Of a DNA stretch of 64,000 bases, positions 62,967-64,000 are shown in pieces (within the stretch, counting starts at the first letter, position 1; every line of letters begins with the position of its first letter). The notes beneath the pieces were generated by a model, which did not search any database, had not been told where the DNA came from, and worked only from the letters and a program-made list of their open reading frames with translations. Source of the stretch: Colletes latitarsis (lineage: Eukaryota > Arthropoda > Insecta > Hymenoptera > Colletidae). The position numbers and the translations under genes are program-made. The stretch covers positions 44,836,001 to 44,900,000 of the forward strand of contig NW_027488365.1 of the NCBI RefSeq assembly GCF_051014445.1, written 5' to 3'.

Positions 62967-64000
62967 CACCGGTTAGGTCTGGGATTGGTCCGGGATACGC
63001 CCGCATCTGGCTCATGATTTTGCCTTCTTCGCATACTTGTTGGCGAGATCCTGGGGTTTTTTCGTGTTTGAATCACGTAGTAATGTGGTAACAAACTGAA
63101 GCAGTCAATAAAACCTGGTTTCGATCAATATTTTAGAGGATAACACCGGTTAGGTCTGGGTTAGGTCTGAGATTTACGCGCATCTGGCTTATACTTTCGC
63201 CTTTTTCGCAAACTTGTTGGCCAGATCCTGGGTTCTTTCCGTGTTTGAATCACGTAGTAATGTGGTAACACACTGAAGCAGTCAATAAAACCTGGTTTCG
63301 ATCAATATTTTAGAGGATAACACCGGTTAGGCTGGGTTAGATCTGGGATTTGCGCGCATCTGGCTTATACTTTCGCCTTTTTCGCAAACTTGTTGGCCAG
63401 ATCCCGGATATTTTCCGTGTTTGAAACACGTAGTAATGTGGTAACACACTGAAGCAGTCAATTAAACCTGGTTTCGATCAATATTTCAGAGGATAACACC
63501 GGTTAGGTCTGGGTTAGGTCTGGGATATGCGCGCATCTGGCTTATACTTTCGCATTTTTCGTAAACTTGTTGGCTAGATCCTGGGGCTTTTTCGTGTTTG
63601 AATCACGTAGTAATATGGTAACAAACTGAAGCAGTCAATTAAACCTGGTTTCGATCAATATTTTAGAGGATAACACCGGTTAGGTCTGGGTTAGGTCTGG
63701 GTTATGCCCGCATCTGGCTCATGATTTTGCCTTCTTCGCATACTTGTTGGCCAGATCCTGGGGTTTGTTCGTCTTTGAATCACGTTGTAATGTGGTAACA
63801 AACTGAAGCAGTCAATAAAACCTGGTTTCGATCAATATTTTAGAGGATAACACCGGTTAGGTCTGGGTTAGGTCTGGGAACTGCGCGCATATGGCTTATA
63901 CTTTCGCCTTTTTCGCAAACTTGTTGGCCAGATCCTGGGTATTTTCCGTGTTTGAACACGTAGTAATGTGGTAACACACTGAAGCGGTCAATTAAACCTG
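62967..64000 (+). repeat. 8-monomer HOR, copy 2, cut by window edge
   Basis: Order: O, D, E, F, G, then B cut at 150 bases. Every complete monomer here carries private changes: GATACGCCC and GGCGAGATCC in O, GATTTACGCG in D, a one-base deletion in E (GGTTAGGCTGGG) with TTAGATCTGGG, CGCATTTTTCG and AATATGG in F, CACGTTGTAATG in G. This is denser than anywhere to the left. Confidence 0.9.

Larger units (their letters stand above)
1..64000 (+). repeat. 177-bp satellite DNA array, 361 monomers, no break
   Basis: The window consists wholly of one tandem family in a single orientation. I located every monomer start at the motif CACCGGTTAGG or a one-base variant of it, and the sum of monomer lengths accounts for every base. 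One typical monomer counted by hand has 40 A, 33 C, 44 G and 60 T, so about 43-44% GC with a G+T-rich top strand. No stretch of 300 bases holds anything but this family: there is no transposon, inversion, gene or unique sequence. Neighbouring types differ from each other at a modest number of positions, while equivalent types in different HOR copies are often identical or differ by a base or two. This is the signature of higher-order repeat homogenisation. The array runs off both ends, so its full size and flanks are unknown. Confidence 0.99.

Noticed and set aside
1..64000. CRISPR array
   Set aside because: The regularity comes from a 177-bp tandem repeat with no unique spacers: the whole unit is conserved, not a short repeat between different spacers.
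1..64000. CENP-B box
   Set aside because: TTTCGTGTTTGAATCACG and TTTCGATCAATATTTT share the TTCG start of the box but lack the A and CGGG positions of the core on either strand.
1..64000. True telomere tract
   Set aside because: TTAGG appears only twice per unit within an 11-mer. There is no run of simple TTAGG or TTAGGG repeats anywhere in the window.
1..64000. Transposon or retroelement insertion
   Set aside because: Monomer bookkeeping accounts for every base. The only insertions are 13 bases (J types) and 1 base (F2).
1..64000. Inverted segments within the array
   Set aside because: All 361 monomer starts were found on the + strand in order. No orientation switch was seen.

Overview
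The whole 64 kb window is one uninterrupted, head-to-tail satellite DNA array. I walked it monomer by monomer and placed 360 complete monomers plus a 150-base partial at the right edge, all in the same (+) orientation. The unit is 177 bp. The lengths close exactly: 360 x 177, plus 13 monomers with a 13-base insertion, plus 6 with one extra base, minus 42 with one base lost, minus a 2-base deletion near 14,620 and a 1-base deletion near 63,332, gives 63,850 bases before the partial monomer. I see no protein gene, tRNA, rRNA, transposon, CRISPR array or unique sequence. This is eukaryotic heterochromatin-type DNA. Each monomer begins with AgeI-like ACCGGT followed by two copies of the 11-mer TTAGGTCTGGG, which contains the arthropod telomere word TTAGG. 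A unit of about 176-177 bp with a degenerate telomere-like core recalls the complex telomeric satellites of chironomid midges, but the species and the chromosomal location (telomere, subtelomere or centromere) are inference.

Monomer types used below, with diagnostic text. Two head families exist: 'g' heads (TGCGCGCAT, then TTATACTTTCGCC) and 'c' heads (TGCCCGCAT, then TCATGATTTTGCC). g types: B (AACTGCGCGCATATGG, one base shorter, GCGGTCAATT tail), C (GGGTGTTTTTCG, AATAAAACC tail), D (GGTCTGAGATT, GGGTTCTTTCCG, usually CGATAAAACC), D2 (AGGGTTAGG, CTTATTGG), E (CCCGGATATTTTCC), F (CGTAAACTTGTTGGCTAG), H (g head joined to CTTCTTCGCATAC), K (TTTGCCAGATCGTGG), P (a strongly diverged F). c types: A (GATCTTGG), G (GGGGTTTGTTCGTCTTT), I (GACCAGGTCC), J/J2 (13-base insertion), L/L2 (GATTCTGCC, GGGGCTTTTTCG), M (GGTCCGGG with AGCTGTCAATT), N (GGGTGAGG), O (GGGATTGGTCCGGG), Q, R (AATTAATCC), S (CCTGGTTTTTTTTCG). 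E2 and F2 are the E and F forms that follow J2. HL is an H head with an L2 tail.

Layout. 1-4803 is a 27-monomer higher-order repeat (HOR). 4804-14408 holds four lead-in monomers and then a 4449-bp block present twice in tandem. 14409-17767 shows the simplest HOR: a 10-mer E,F,G,B,H,M,N,L2,O,D (1769 bp) followed by its 7-mer derivative (1238 bp). 17591-21156 is a 1783-bp tandem duplication. About 1740-9870 recurs almost unchanged at about 20,580-28,715, offset by exactly 18,844 bp. 29158-51104 is a run of blocks of 19 to 35 monomers, each a variant of the 10+7 pattern, with nested 1061-bp and 5130-bp-offset duplications. 51105-59238 is shuffled, with many hybrid monomers. 59239-61551 holds an intact 13-monomer order that looks ancestral to several truncated versions elsewhere. 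61552 to the end is an 8-mer (1415 bp) repeating.

How it works together: the array has evolved by unequal exchange kept in 177-bp register. The crossovers are still visible as hybrid monomers with the head of one type and the tail of another. One-base changes that propagate with the blocks (for example TTTTGGAG in G, CTAGGAACTG in B) allow lineage tracing. The short open frames present are chance products of such one-base changes and are not genes.
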